NCBI GenBank assembly: GCA_937934705.1
Contig: CALGYY010000089.1
Location: 1 to 41,730 of the forward strand
Direction of reading: 5' to 3'
DNA length: 41,730 bases
Source of the DNA: an uncultured Bacteroidota bacterium
GTDB taxonomy: Bacteria; Bacteroidota; Bacteroidia; Bacteroidales; CAIWKO01
In this document: positions 27,159 to 34,989 of the stretch, one piece after another
Numbering within the stretch: the stretch's first letter is position 1
How the letters are laid out: each line of letters opens with the position of its first letter
Notes under the pieces: model-generated
Seen by the model: the letters and a program-made list of their open reading frames with translations, nothing else
Database searches by the model: none
Told to the model about the DNA's origin: nothing
Made by a program: the position numbers and the translations under genes

Positions 27159-27166
27159 CAAATCTA
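27159..27166 (-). promoter_or_regulatory. Promoter -7 box of the T9SS peptidase
   Basis: TAGATTTG on the minus strand (27166-27159) matches TAnnTTTG and lies 25 bp before the ATG at 27133. No clear -33 box. Confidence 0.5.
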
Positions 27167-27221
27167 AGGAAAAATCAGGGCAAGTGTACACGCCTTTTCC
27201 CCGGCGTATAAAAAATACATA

Positions 27222-27258
27222 AGAAGCGCTGATGCCAGTCATCAGCGCTTCTGTTTTT
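27222..27258 (-). terminator. Terminator downstream of the duplicated-domain secreted protein
   Basis: A perfect 12-bp stem (27222-27233 with 27241-27252) with a 7-nt loop. On the minus strand it is followed by TATGTATTTTTTAT, and on the plus strand by GTTTTTCT, so it could act in both directions. It sits 61 bp past the stop at 27320. A second, 7-bp hairpin lies at 27271-27293. Confidence 0.7.
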
Positions 27259-27319
27259 CTGAAGGGCAGACCAATCTTCTTTCAGGAGATTGGGTTTAAA
27301 GCCCTTTAACGTTTATCCC

Positions 27320-28354
27320 TTACTGTTTGATGTCAACCTTGAGGGTGAATCCCCCTTCAGCAAGTTTATCGGCTCCGCAAATGCCAACCACGATTCGGTA
27401 CTGACCGCCGACAGAGTTGAGATAGACACTGCGGGTATGATCCTGGGTGCGGTTCACCTTGGGATAATCCCACTTGTGCTCTGCTTCGCAGGCGATGCAG
27501 CGGGTGACATTCGGAGGCAATTCAGTACCGTTTACTCCTGTCTGAATCGCGTAGATGCTGAAATTGGCCTTTTTGTCATCGGGGATCACAGTGATGGTGA
27601 TCTCGGCGTTCTCGGGAACGATCATCTCATACAACACATGTTTTCCGGTGAACTTGGTGTTCTGTGTCCCCGGGAAACAGGCCATGCTGCTGGTGGAGGC
27701 CCAGGAAAGGTCATGAATGAAAACCCCTTCCGACAGATTGCCTTTGAATTCATTGGCCGCATTAGCCGTGACTTCTACGGATTTTGCTGTTACCTTGTCC
27801 TGCGGGAGATTCTGATCCACCCGCGTTTTCAGGTCAACCTGCAAAGTGAATTTCCCGGCTTTGAGGCCTTCAGCTCCTACCACGGCAATCACCACCCTGT
27901 AAGGGTTCTGAACGGCATTCAGGTATACCGAGCGGGTGTGGTCCTGTGTTTTTCCCACTTTGGGATAGTCCCATTTGCGTTCCGATTCACAGGAAACACA
28001 GGTCTTGACATTGGGCGGCATCGACATATCACTCATCCCCGTTTCATATGCATATATACTCATGTTGTCATTCTTATCCGTGGGGATCACCGTGATGGTC
28101 ATTTCTGAATAAGCAGGAATGGTGGTGACGTAGAAAACCTGATTGCCGTTGAAAAATTTGGATTCTGTCCCGGGAAAGCAAGCCACCGAACTGTTCCAGG
28201 CAAATGACATATCCTCTATCACGCTACCGTCGGCCAGGTCGCCTGCGTATGCCTTGATCTCATTGGGAGCGGCATCGAAAGTATAGGTTTTCTGGGCCTG
28301 CAGCATCAGGGTGACAGACAGAATGGCGAAAGTGGTGGTGATCAGTTTTTTCAT
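27320..28354 (-). CDS. Secreted protein with two tandem PPC-like CxxC domains
   Basis: 344 residues from the ATG at 28354. A frame to 28531 exists but would cross a strong terminator. The signal peptide ends LMLQAQ. The mature protein is two similar domains of about 150 residues. Each contains an ACFPGT block, a beta segment (EMTITVIPTDK and EITITVIPDDK), a CxxC (CVSCE and CIACE), KWDYPKV and TQDHTRSVYLN, and ends with a FTLQVDL/FTLKVDI strand. The strand pattern resembles bacterial pre-peptidase C-terminal (PPC) domains, but I cannot assign a named family. No T9SS domain was seen. The function is unknown; it might bind a surface polymer or a metal through the CxxC. Confidence 0.7.
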   Translation of the reverse strand: MKKLITTTFAILSVTLMLQAQKTYTFDAAPNEIKAYAGDLADGSVIEDMSFAWNSSVACFPGTESKFFNGNQVFYVTTIPAYSEMTITVIPTDKNDNMSIYAYETGMSDMSMPPNVKTCVSCESERKWDYPKVGKTQDHTRSVYLNAVQNPYRVVIAVVGAEGLKAGKFTLQVDLKTRVDQNLPQDKVTAKSVEVTANAANEFKGNLSEGVFIHDLSWASTSSMACFPGTQNTKFTGKHVLYEMIVPENAEITITVIPDDKKANFSIYAIQTGVNGTELPPNVTRCIACEAEHKWDYPKVNRTQDHTRSVYLNSVGGQYRIVVGICGADKLAEGGFTLKVDIKQ

Positions 28355-28402
28355 CGGAATATTTTTTTGTTTATGGTTTTGTGCTTGATCGGGTAACCGG
28401 TT

Positions 28403-28439
28403 AAAAACAAAGGGGTCAGCTGATGACCCCTTTGTTTTT
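28403..28439 (-). terminator. Bidirectional terminator after rubrerythrin
   Basis: A perfect 16-bp stem (28403-28418 with 28424-28439) and a 5-nt loop, with an A-run at the left and a T-run at the right. It is 10 bp past the rubrerythrin stop and separates that unit from the downstream secreted protein. Confidence 0.85.
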
Positions 28440-28448
28440 CTATGTTCA

Positions 28449-29027
28449 TCAATAATTCTCTTCCTTGATCTGCATCCATGCCTTGGGGTGGAGACAGGCC
28501 GGGCAGTTTTCCAGTGCCTTGGCGGATTCATAGATATAGCCGCAATTGATGCATTTCCACCAGACTTTTCCGTCTCTCATGAACACTTTGTCTTCTGAGA
28601 CATTCTGCAGCAGCTTCAGGTAGCGCTTTTCATGCTCAGCCTCCACCTTGGCAATCATTTTCCAGGCTGTGGCAATTTCAGGGAAACCTTCTTCCTGGGC
28701 GATTTTAGCAAATTCCGGGTAGAGCAGGGTCCATTCCTCATTTTCTCCTTCCGCAGCAGCTTTCAGGTTTTCAGCCGTAGTGCCGATCTTACCGGCAGGA
28801 TAAGCAGCGGTGATTTCCGTCATGCCCCCTTCGAGGAATTTAAAGAAACGCTTGGCGTGTTCCTTTTCCTGGCTGGCCGTTTCCATGAAAATGGCAGCAA
28901 TTTGCTCAAATCCTTCTTTTTTTGCAACGCTGGCAAAGAACTCATAGCGGTTCCTGGCCTGTGACTCACCTGCAAAGGATTTCAGCAGGTTCTGTTCGGT
29001 CTGGGTTCCTTTTACTGATTTTGACAT
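28449..29027 (-). CDS. rbr: Rubrerythrin
   Basis: 192 residues: a ferritin-like four-helix diiron domain followed by a rubredoxin-type Fe site. Diiron ligands are visible as FAGESQARNRYEFFA, ETASQEKEHAKRFF and AKVEAEHEKRYLKLL. The C-terminal Fe site is WKCINCGYIYES and CPACLHPKAW. Rubrerythrin reduces hydrogen peroxide to water in anaerobes, with electrons from rubredoxin or a flavoprotein. It lies 16 bp after the flavin reductase-rubredoxin fusion, a plausible partner. Confidence 0.96.
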   Translation of the reverse strand: MSKSVKGTQTEQNLLKSFAGESQARNRYEFFASVAKKEGFEQIAAIFMETASQEKEHAKRFFKFLEGGMTEITAAYPAGKIGTTAENLKAAAEGENEEWTLLYPEFAKIAQEEGFPEIATAWKMIAKVEAEHEKRYLKLLQNVSEDKVFMRDGKVWWKCINCGYIYESAKALENCPACLHPKAWMQIKEENY

Positions 29028-29043
29028 ATAATATAGATTTGGT

Positions 29044-29718
29044 TTAAGTTTCTATGAAATCTTCTTTCCCTGCGCCGCAAAGCGGACACATATAATCTTC
29101 CCCGAGTTCTTTGAACGGGATAGTTTCACCCTGATCGCCATACAGGTAACCGCAGGCGGTGCATTTGAAGCGCTTTTCCCCCGCGGCCGGGGCCTTGCTA
29201 AATTTGCTGTAATCGACGTATGTCGGTGCGTTTTTCGGGGCCACGCCTTTTTTTACATGGCGGTAATAGGCGTAGGTCAGCGGTTCATGGGCGGGATCGA
29301 GAATTTCCGATTCCAGCAGATCCGCAATAAACATCAGGTGGGTGCCCAGGTCGATGGTTTCCACCACCCTGAACTCCATCACGGCGATGGCATCATCGAG
29401 CACTACCGGCACTCCGCTGACACCGGTCCTGACTTTTGAGGGTCCCATCTTATCCGTATCCCTTCCGCTTTTGTAGCCGAAACGTCCGATCACTTCCGAT
29501 GAGGCATCCTGAGTGAGGATGGAAACGCTGAAAAGCCCGCAACGGCGGATGATACCTGAGGTAAAGTTATCCTTGTTGCAGCAGGTGGCAAAGCGGGGAG
29601 GTTCTGCTGTGACCTGGAAAACGGTATTGGAGATATAGCCGTTGGATTCCTTGCTGTCGCCCGAGGCCACGATATAAAGCCCGTATGATATCCTGAATAA
29701 AGCTTCTATATCGATCAT
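29044..29718 (-). CDS. Flavin reductase-like protein fused to rubredoxin
   Basis: 224 residues from the ATG at 29718 (MIDIEALFRISYGLYIV); an ATG at 29757 overlaps the rluD-like stop. Residues about 1-155 are an FMN-binding flavin reductase/flavoredoxin-like split barrel (YGLYIVASGDSKESNGYIS, FSVSILTQDASSEVIGRFG). Residues about 184-222 are a rubredoxin with Cys-x2-Cys pairs in FKCTACGYLYGD and YMCPLCGAG. The fusion would pass electrons to a ferritin-like or oxygen-scavenging partner. Rubrerythrin follows in the same unit, suggesting peroxide or oxygen defence (inference). Confidence 0.88.
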   Translation of the reverse strand: MIDIEALFRISYGLYIVASGDSKESNGYISNTVFQVTAEPPRFATCCNKDNFTSGIIRRCGLFSVSILTQDASSEVIGRFGYKSGRDTDKMGPSKVRTGVSGVPVVLDDAIAVMEFRVVETIDLGTHLMFIADLLESEILDPAHEPLTYAYYRHVKKGVAPKNAPTYVDYSKFSKAPAAGEKRFKCTACGYLYGDQGETIPFKELGEDYMCPLCGAGKEDFIET

Positions 29719-29753
29719 ATTCTTCTTTTGTGGGGTGAAGTTAAGTATTTTTC

Positions 29754-30800
29754 TCAATCATGTTCATCTTCAAATTCACGGCTGAAGGTGACATAGGTTC
29801 TCCATTTTTCCAGAACAGCCTGAAAATCAGAAGGAAGAGCTGAAGTGAATTCCATGTTTTTTTTCAGGCGGGGATGCATAAATCCGAGGGTTTCGGCATG
29901 CAGGGCCTGGCGGGGAAGGATATTGAAGCAATTCTGAATGAACTGTTTGTATTTGCTGAAGGTAGTACCTTTCAGGATGCGGTCGCCCCCGTAAGTAGCG
30001 TCGTTAAAAAGCGGGTGGCCGGTATGCTGCATATGGGCACGGATCTGATGGGTGCGGCCGGTTTCCAGCACACACTCCAGCAGGCTCACATAGCGGAAGC
30101 GTTCCAGCACCCGGTAGTGGGTTACGGCATGTTTGCCGTATTTTCCATCGGGGAAAACGTCCATGACCTTACGGTTCTTCAGTGAGCGACCGATATGTCC
30201 GGTGATGGTGCCTTCGGTTTCTTCAAAATCGCCCCATACCAGGGCTTTGTAGCGGCGACTGATGGTGTGGTTGAAGAAATCCCTGGCCAGGGCCGCCTGC
30301 GCCTGTTCGTTGAGGGCTACCACCAGCAGTCCGCTGGTGTCTTTGTCGATACGGTGCAGCAGCAGGGGTTGGGCTCTCTTTGATTTTGCGTGATGTTCGC
30401 AATAGTATAGAAGCCCGTTCAGCATGGTCCCGCTGAAGTTCCCATAAGCAGGGTGAACCACCATGCCGGCCGCTTTGTCAAGCACCAGGAGGTCTTCATC
30501 CTCGTAAACAATCTTCAGGGGAATGTCTTCGGCGATCAGCTCGAATTCCACCGGCGGTGTGCCCAGGACCACCGTGATCACATCCCGGGGTTTGACCCTG
30601 TAGCTTGATTTAACGGCCTGCTCATTCACCAGTATGCAGCCGGCATCCGCTGCAGCCTGAATGCGGGTGCGCGATACATGGGCAATTTTGGAAAACAGGA
30701 ATTTGTCAATACGAAGTAAATCCTGTCCCGCGTCAACCGTGAACCGGTGATGTTCGTAAAGTTCCTGTTCCTGGGGAGCAGTATCCTGAGTTTCCTCCAT
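29754..30800 (-). CDS. RluA-family 23S rRNA pseudouridine synthase (RluD-like)
   Basis: 348 residues. An N-terminal S4 RNA-binding domain (LRIDKFLFSKIAHVSRTRIQ, about residues 28-48) precedes the catalytic domain. The catalytic Asp is in LLHRIDKDTSGLLVVA. The C-terminal part contains ETGRTHQIRAHMQHTGHPLF, the RluA signature. It converts uridine to pseudouridine in ribosomal RNA. It starts 14 bp after the acyl carrier protein gene, and the redox genes follow. Confidence 0.9.
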   Translation of the reverse strand: MEETQDTAPQEQELYEHHRFTVDAGQDLLRIDKFLFSKIAHVSRTRIQAAADAGCILVNEQAVKSSYRVKPRDVITVVLGTPPVEFELIAEDIPLKIVYEDEDLLVLDKAAGMVVHPAYGNFSGTMLNGLLYYCEHHAKSKRAQPLLLHRIDKDTSGLLVVALNEQAQAALARDFFNHTISRRYKALVWGDFEETEGTITGHIGRSLKNRKVMDVFPDGKYGKHAVTHYRVLERFRYVSLLECVLETGRTHQIRAHMQHTGHPLFNDATYGGDRILKGTTFSKYKQFIQNCFNILPRQALHAETLGFMHPRLKKNMEFTSALPSDFQAVLEKWRTYVTFSREFEDEHD

Positions 30801-30814
30801 GACCGCGCCTGATT

Positions 30815-31057
30815 TCAGGATTTGGCCTCCAGGTGGGTCCTGACCGAAGCGGCCATCTCACCCACATTCTTCCATTTGAGGATCTCCGATGATTTGAAAC
30901 GGATGCCGAAGTGTTTTTCAACGGCAACCACCAGGTTGGTGTGCGAGAGGGAATCCCATCCCTCGATATCGTTGGAGGTGCTGCTTTCGTTCACGCTGAT
31001 CTCATCGTCGTCAAATACCCGACGGAAAACAGCATTCAGTTCATTGTACAAATCCAT
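30815..31057 (-). CDS. Acyl carrier protein
   Basis: 80 residues with the phosphopantetheine site at Ser36 in IEGWDSLSHTNLV, and the conserved helices before and after (FRRVFDDDEISV, VGEMAASVRTHL). A holo-ACP carries acyl chains as thioesters. This is not the main fatty-acid ACP context, because no fab genes are near it. Gene order and distance leave its partner open; a possible one is the AMP ligase/MBOAT operon 4.5 kb downstream on the map. It is the first gene of the unit that continues into the RluD-like gene. Confidence 0.88.
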   Translation of the reverse strand: MDLYNELNAVFRRVFDDDEISVNESSTSNDIEGWDSLSHTNLVVAVEKHFGIRFKSSEILKWKNVGEMAASVRTHLEAKS

Positions 31058-31073
31058 GAGAAAAATTTTTGGG

Positions 31074-31104
31074 TAAAGTTAGGCATTTTCTCATGATGAG
31101 GAAA
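31074..31104 (-). promoter_or_regulatory. Probable promoter of the acyl carrier protein unit
   Basis: Minus strand TTTC (31104-31101), 19 bp, then TAACTTTA (31081-31074). This resembles TTTG-N19-TAnnTTTG with one mismatch in each box. Confidence 0.4.
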
Positions 31105-31140
31105 GATCGTGAAGCGGCCGGAAAGGGTTCTGGTATGGCG

Positions 31141-32085
31141 CTATTCCAAAACCTGCATCACAGGAAGCTCTCCCTCCGGGCCCGGACTGACCTGCCATTT
31201 TTTGCTTTGTCCGTAAGCAATACATTTCATGCTTCCGGCGTGTGAGAAAATGATATCTACCGAGCTCACGGCTTCTTCAGCAATGCCGTTCAGCAGGGTG
31301 GTGACCTGCTGGTTGTCGATCTGCGGGTTGACCCCCTTCAGCAGGTCGGAGAGTTCCGCACCGCACGCGCGGAGGTTCTCTTCAGCCACCTGCAGGTTGG
31401 TCCTGATGTCGTTGCTGTCGCGTCCATCGGGCTCGGCTTCCAGGGCACGGAAAAAAATATCCGTGGCCTGCCTGTAGTAGCCTGTTCTGAGGAGGAGGGT
31501 CCCCAGGTTGTAGTATCCGCGGACGTAGGCGGGGTTGACTTCTATGGCTTTCCGCATCCATTCGATGCCGCCGGCAATATCGCCGGATTTCACGAAAACG
31601 ACACCGAGGTTGGCATAGTTCCGCTCATCTGAGGGATTCAGGGCGATGGCCTGTTCAAAGGCTTCGCGGGCCTCATCCATCCGGCCTTCTTTCAGCAGGG
31701 CTCCTCCCGCGCGGTTCAATCGTGAGGCCTCCACCTGGTTTTTTCTTTGCCGGGCCAGTTCCCCGATGCTGCCGGCAGCCTCACCGCAGGCGGAAATGAC
31801 CCTGTCCATGAAAGCGAGGCCTTCTTCCGGCCGGTCCAGCGAAAAGAGACATTCTCCGGCGTTGAAAAGGGCTTCTGCGTTGTCCCCCTCAAGTTCAAGA
31901 GCTTTTTCATAATACTCCAGCGCATTTTCCAATTCACCCGTCACCTTGTTGCAGTGGGCAATTTTAACAAATAATGCGGCCGTCGGATCCGCCATGAACA
32001 GCGCGTCGAGGTAGCAATTGAGGGCAGCTTCCGTGTCACCCTGACTGAATAGCTGATCACCCTGCAGTACTTTTTCTGATGTCAT
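31141..32085 (-). CDS. Tetratricopeptide-repeat protein
   Basis: 314 residues with no signal peptide, so probably cytoplasmic. At least six helix-turn-helix TPR units are visible, for example GDTEAALNCYLDALFMADP, GELENALEYYEKALELEGD, GRMDEAREAFEQAIALNPS and GYYRQATDIFFRALEAEPD. The C-terminal 90 residues are not TPR-like. TPR proteins act as protein-binding scaffolds; the partner here is unknown. It is transcribed alone from a -7 box 24 bp upstream. Confidence 0.82.
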   Translation of the reverse strand: MTSEKVLQGDQLFSQGDTEAALNCYLDALFMADPTAALFVKIAHCNKVTGELENALEYYEKALELEGDNAEALFNAGECLFSLDRPEEGLAFMDRVISACGEAAGSIGELARQRKNQVEASRLNRAGGALLKEGRMDEAREAFEQAIALNPSDERNYANLGVVFVKSGDIAGGIEWMRKAIEVNPAYVRGYYNLGTLLLRTGYYRQATDIFFRALEAEPDGRDSNDIRTNLQVAEENLRACGAELSDLLKGVNPQIDNQQVTTLLNGIAEEAVSSVDIIFSHAGSMKCIAYGQSKKWQVSPGPEGELPVMQVLE

Positions 32086-32108
32086 ATTGTGATTTTTCGG
32101 ATTGGATA

Positions 32109-32116
32109 CAAAGATA
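32109..32116 (-). promoter_or_regulatory. Promoter -7 box of the TPR gene
   Basis: TATCTTTG on the minus strand (32116-32109) matches TAnnTTTG. No -33 TTTG at the right distance. Confidence 0.5.
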
Positions 32117-32149
32117 GGGAGAAAAGTGAGCGGGGGGCGTGTGATGAAG

Positions 32150-32437
32150 TGATGGAGTGAGGTAGTGATGAAGCGTCGAAAGTCTTAAGGTCGAAAGTCC
32201 AAAAGTCATAAAGTCAATAGTCCGGGCGTACTCCGATACTCCGATACCCCGTTACATTATCTCGAAAGAAGTGACGGGTGAAGAAGTGACGGGTGACGAA
32301 GCGTCGAAGGTCCAAAAGTCTTAAAGTCCAAAAGTCATAAAGTCAAAAGTCCGGGCGTACTCCGATACCCCGATACTCCATTACATTATCTCGAAAGAAG
32401 TGACCGGGTGACCGGGTGACCGGGTGACGAAGGACGA
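32150..32437. repeat. Composite repeat locus A (two tandem ~130-bp modules)
   Basis: This stretch lacks a gene and is built from short repeated elements in fixed order. First come blocks of GTGACGGGTGACGAAG, then runs of a heptamer-like AAAGTCN (with GTCATAAAGTC), then CTCCGATACTCCGATACCCC, and then the core GTTACATTATCTCGAAAG. Two modules are present, with cores starting at 32251 and 32380 (the second begins with A instead of G), 129 bp apart. All elements are in direct orientation, and no inverted repeat or coding potential was seen. Confidence 0.85.
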
Positions 32438-32447
32438 GCCAAAATAT

Positions 32448-33008
32448 TTAATCTTCTTGTCCGGTTTTAAAGCCTATGCGCTTGCGGGTTTCTTGCTGTG
32501 TTTCTCTTTGCCTGGCTTCTTCAAATTGATTGAGGTATTCAAAAATCAGCATGAACTTATTGTCATGATCGGATAATTGGCTTTTGATTTTCTCCAATTC
32601 CATGAACAATTCTTTGTGAGACAAGAGCATTTCGTGCATCCTGACAAATACTTCTATGATCCGGTTGCTCATTATTATCGCCCGGTCTGAATTCAGAACA
32701 TTGGCGGCTTGAAGTACCCCGTATTGCGTAAATGCATTCGGAAGAAAGGAGGAGTGTTTTAGCTTTTTTAAGTGGTCGCATTTTGCGACCAGTTCATCTT
32801 TTTCCTCTTTTGTGAGTTCAAACATAAAGTGCTTCGGAAACCTCTTAATGTTTCTTTTCACCTGCTCATTGAGCCTTTTGGTCGGAACTCCGTAAAGTTC
32901 AGCTAAATCACTATCTACCATAACCCGTTCTCCTCTTATCAGGAGGATTTTGTTCATCAAGACTTCATCGGGGATGGAAATTTCATTGAATTCAGAATTG
33001 GATTTCAT
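32448..33008 (-). CDS. ORF6N domain-containing protein
   Basis: 186 residues from the ATG at 33008; an in-frame ATG at 33053 lies within the repeat locus. The N-terminal ORF6N domain is recognisable: LLIRGERVMVDSDLAELYG, then TKRLNEQVKRNIKRFPKHFM and LPNAFTQYGVLQAANVL. The C-terminal half is a charged helix (FMELEKIKSQLSDHD), probably a coiled coil. ORF6N proteins are common on phages and mobile elements, and many may bind DNA, but the role is not known. The base composition is visibly more AT-rich than its neighbours. Repeats lie on both sides. Confidence 0.85.
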   Translation of the reverse strand: MKSNSEFNEISIPDEVLMNKILLIRGERVMVDSDLAELYGVPTKRLNEQVKRNIKRFPKHFMFELTKEEKDELVAKCDHLKKLKHSSFLPNAFTQYGVLQAANVLNSDRAIIMSNRIIEVFVRMHEMLLSHKELFMELEKIKSQLSDHDNKFMLIFEYLNQFEEARQRETQQETRKRIGFKTGQED

Positions 33009-33053
33009 GTTTCTTGTTTTGAGTGTAAAAATATGCATAGTTCTTTGAAGCAA

Positions 33054-33352
33054 CGAAAGTCTTAAAGTCGAAAGTCATAAGGTCATAAAGTCAAAAGTCC
33101 GGCCGCACTCCGACACCCCGATACTCCGTTACATTATCTCGAAAGAAGTGACCGGGTGACCGGGTGACGAAGTGACGGGTGACGAAGCGTCGAAGGTCCA
33201 AAAGTCAAAAGTCCGGGCGTACTCCGTTACTTCGATACTCCGATACCCCGATACCCCGTTACATTATCTCGAAAGGCCGCGCCCAATATCTAATATCCTA
33301 ATATCCGCCACCCTACTCCGATACCCCGTTACATTCTCTCAAAAGGCCGGAC
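33054..33352. repeat. Composite repeat locus B (two modules plus a partial third)
   Basis: Same elements and order as the locus at 32150-32437, between the ORF6N gene and the T9SS protein. Cores begin at 33128, 33258 (130 bp apart) and 33328 (a shortened third copy). It ends with AATATC-type repeats (AATATCTAATATCC). The rest of the stretch to the next ATG (33353-33449) holds that gene's promoter only. Confidence 0.85.
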
Positions 33353-33422
33353 CAATGTCCAAGGCCGAACACCGCAATTCACCGCTTCCACCCACCACTA
33401 TCTCATATTTGAATTTTCTTTG

Positions 33423-33430
33423 TATATTTG
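33423..33430 (+). promoter_or_regulatory. Promoter -7 box of the T9SS beta-propeller-like protein
   Basis: TATATTTG matches TAnnTTTG and lies 19 bp before the ATG at 33450. A TTTG at 33408-33411 is only 11 bp upstream, too close for a good -33 box. Confidence 0.5.
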
Positions 33431-33449
33431 TCTCAATTGAATAGTCATT

Positions 33450-34988
33450 ATGAAACTGAAGTGTATCCTTCCGGCTTTTCTGTTGCTTACTGCTCTGGCC
33501 GCCGGAGCGCAGAATAACCCTTTTGTCTGGGTGAAGGATATCCCCTTTGAGATCAGCGCCCAGTGTACCGATGAGTCCGATAACATATACATTGCCGGCG
33601 CTTTTCGTGATACCATCTTGCTCGAAAATTACAGCCTGGTGGCAGCAGCACTTGACATGATACTGTGCAAATACGACAGTAGCGGACAGCTTGTCTGGTA
33701 CCGGCAATTTGGCGGGCCGGACGAGGATTTCAACACGGATCTTGAATGTGCACCGAACGGGGATTTAGTAGTCACCAATGGCTTTAACAGGAATACCCTC
33801 TATTATGGCGATACCATCGTGGCTGGGGCTAATTCGCACGGAGCGATCCTCATGAAACTTAGCAGTTACGGAGACCTCATCTGGTATAATGTGCCGGTGT
33901 TCAACAATAACGGATGTATACATATTTTCTCCTCTGCAACAGGTCCCGACGGGGAGGTCCTTCTTGAAGGCAATATACAGTGGGGGAATGCGATTTTCAC
34001 AGATACCATTTTGCCATCATATGGCACCATTCCAGGTTTTGTTGCCTATTATGAACCTGACGGAAGTTTCAGGTGGGCGAGAAAGGTAAATATTTATAAT
34101 AAGCGCACAGCGATCGATGCAGACGGTAATGTTATTATTGCACAAAGTCAGATTTACAAACTTTCCGCCGATAGCATCACAATTTGGCAGAGAATTGCCG
34201 GCATTAGCTTTTATGAAACAATAGGTGGCGGACTGGATACGGACTCTGCTTCTTACATATCCGTAGCCTGCCGCAATGAACGACCATTTTTCGTTGATCA
34301 GGACACGGTGGCCAGCGGCAGTGATGAGTATTTCCTCTGGGTGAGACTGGATCCGGATGGTCATCCTGTGATGACCAAAACAGGGTCTTCTCCCTTCGAA
34401 GTGAGGCCGGCTGACGTTTCAATCAGGAACGACAGGGTTTTTATTACTGGGACTTTCAGAGACCGCCTCCGTTTCAGCAGCGACAGCCTGGTGTCGGTGA
34501 CCGATCAGTTGTATAATTCGTTTATCGTGAAGTATGATCTGGCCGGGAACGAGATATCTTTTGCGATGATCGATGGTGTCAGTGGCAGCAAGGCCACCTT
34601 AATCTCAGCCTCAAAATCGATATACGTCAGCGGAGAAACTCTTTCTGATACCCTCAAACTGGGGAACCTCATGATGTTGGGGGATCCCTCCGATTACAGG
34701 CATTATTTTCTCGCCAGAATGCGCGACGAGGTGTATCAGCCCCTTTATGCCCAGGAAGACCTGATCCTGTATCCCAACCCGGTTCAGTCTGCCCTTAATG
34801 TTGTGCTGCCTTCTTCTGCAAGCGGTACAATAGTCGAGATTCTTTCCCCCCGGGGCAGGCGGATCTTTTATTCCAGGCCGGAGGGAAGGCAGCTTCAGAT
34901 TGATGTGAGTGCCTACCCCGAAGGGGTATATCTGCTCAGGATGATCTCTGATGAGCACACCATCACGAAGAAATTTGTCAGGCTTTGA
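33450..34988 (+). CDS. T9SS-sorted protein with beta-propeller-like repeats
   Basis: 512 residues with a signal peptide ending ALAAGAQ. Several repeats share the pattern D-x-x-x-N-x-Y-I-A-G-x-F and K-Y-D-x-x-G-x-L-V-W, for example DESDNIYIAGAFRDTILL, CKYDSSGQLVWYRQFGG, RNDRVFITGTFRDRL and VKYDLAGNEISFAM. This resembles SBBP-type (beta-propeller) repeats. The last ~75 residues form a T9SS type A sorting domain (LYPNPVQSALNVVL to ITKKFVRL). It is probably a secreted or surface-anchored protein; its ligand is unknown. It lies between two near-identical repeat loci, so it may be part of a movable or variable cassette. Confidence 0.8.
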   Translation: MKLKCILPAFLLLTALAAGAQNNPFVWVKDIPFEISAQCTDESDNIYIAGAFRDTILLENYSLVAAALDMILCKYDSSGQLVWYRQFGGPDEDFNTDLECAPNGDLVVTNGFNRNTLYYGDTIVAGANSHGAILMKLSSYGDLIWYNVPVFNNNGCIHIFSSATGPDGEVLLEGNIQWGNAIFTDTILPSYGTIPGFVAYYEPDGSFRWARKVNIYNKRTAIDADGNVIIAQSQIYKLSADSITIWQRIAGISFYETIGGGLDTDSASYISVACRNERPFFVDQDTVASGSDEYFLWVRLDPDGHPVMTKTGSSPFEVRPADVSIRNDRVFITGTFRDRLRFSSDSLVSVTDQLYNSFIVKYDLAGNEISFAMIDGVSGSKATLISASKSIYVSGETLSDTLKLGNLMMLGDPSDYRHYFLARMRDEVYQPLYAQEDLILYPNPVQSALNVVLPSSASGTIVEILSPRGRRIFYSRPEGRQLQIDVSAYPEGVYLLRMISDEHTITKKFVRL

Positions 34989-34989
34989 G

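Noticed and set aside
27290..28108. Plus-strand open frame of 272 residues
   Set aside because: Antisense to the duplicated-domain protein, which has a signal peptide and internal repeats; the repeat structure explains the shadow.
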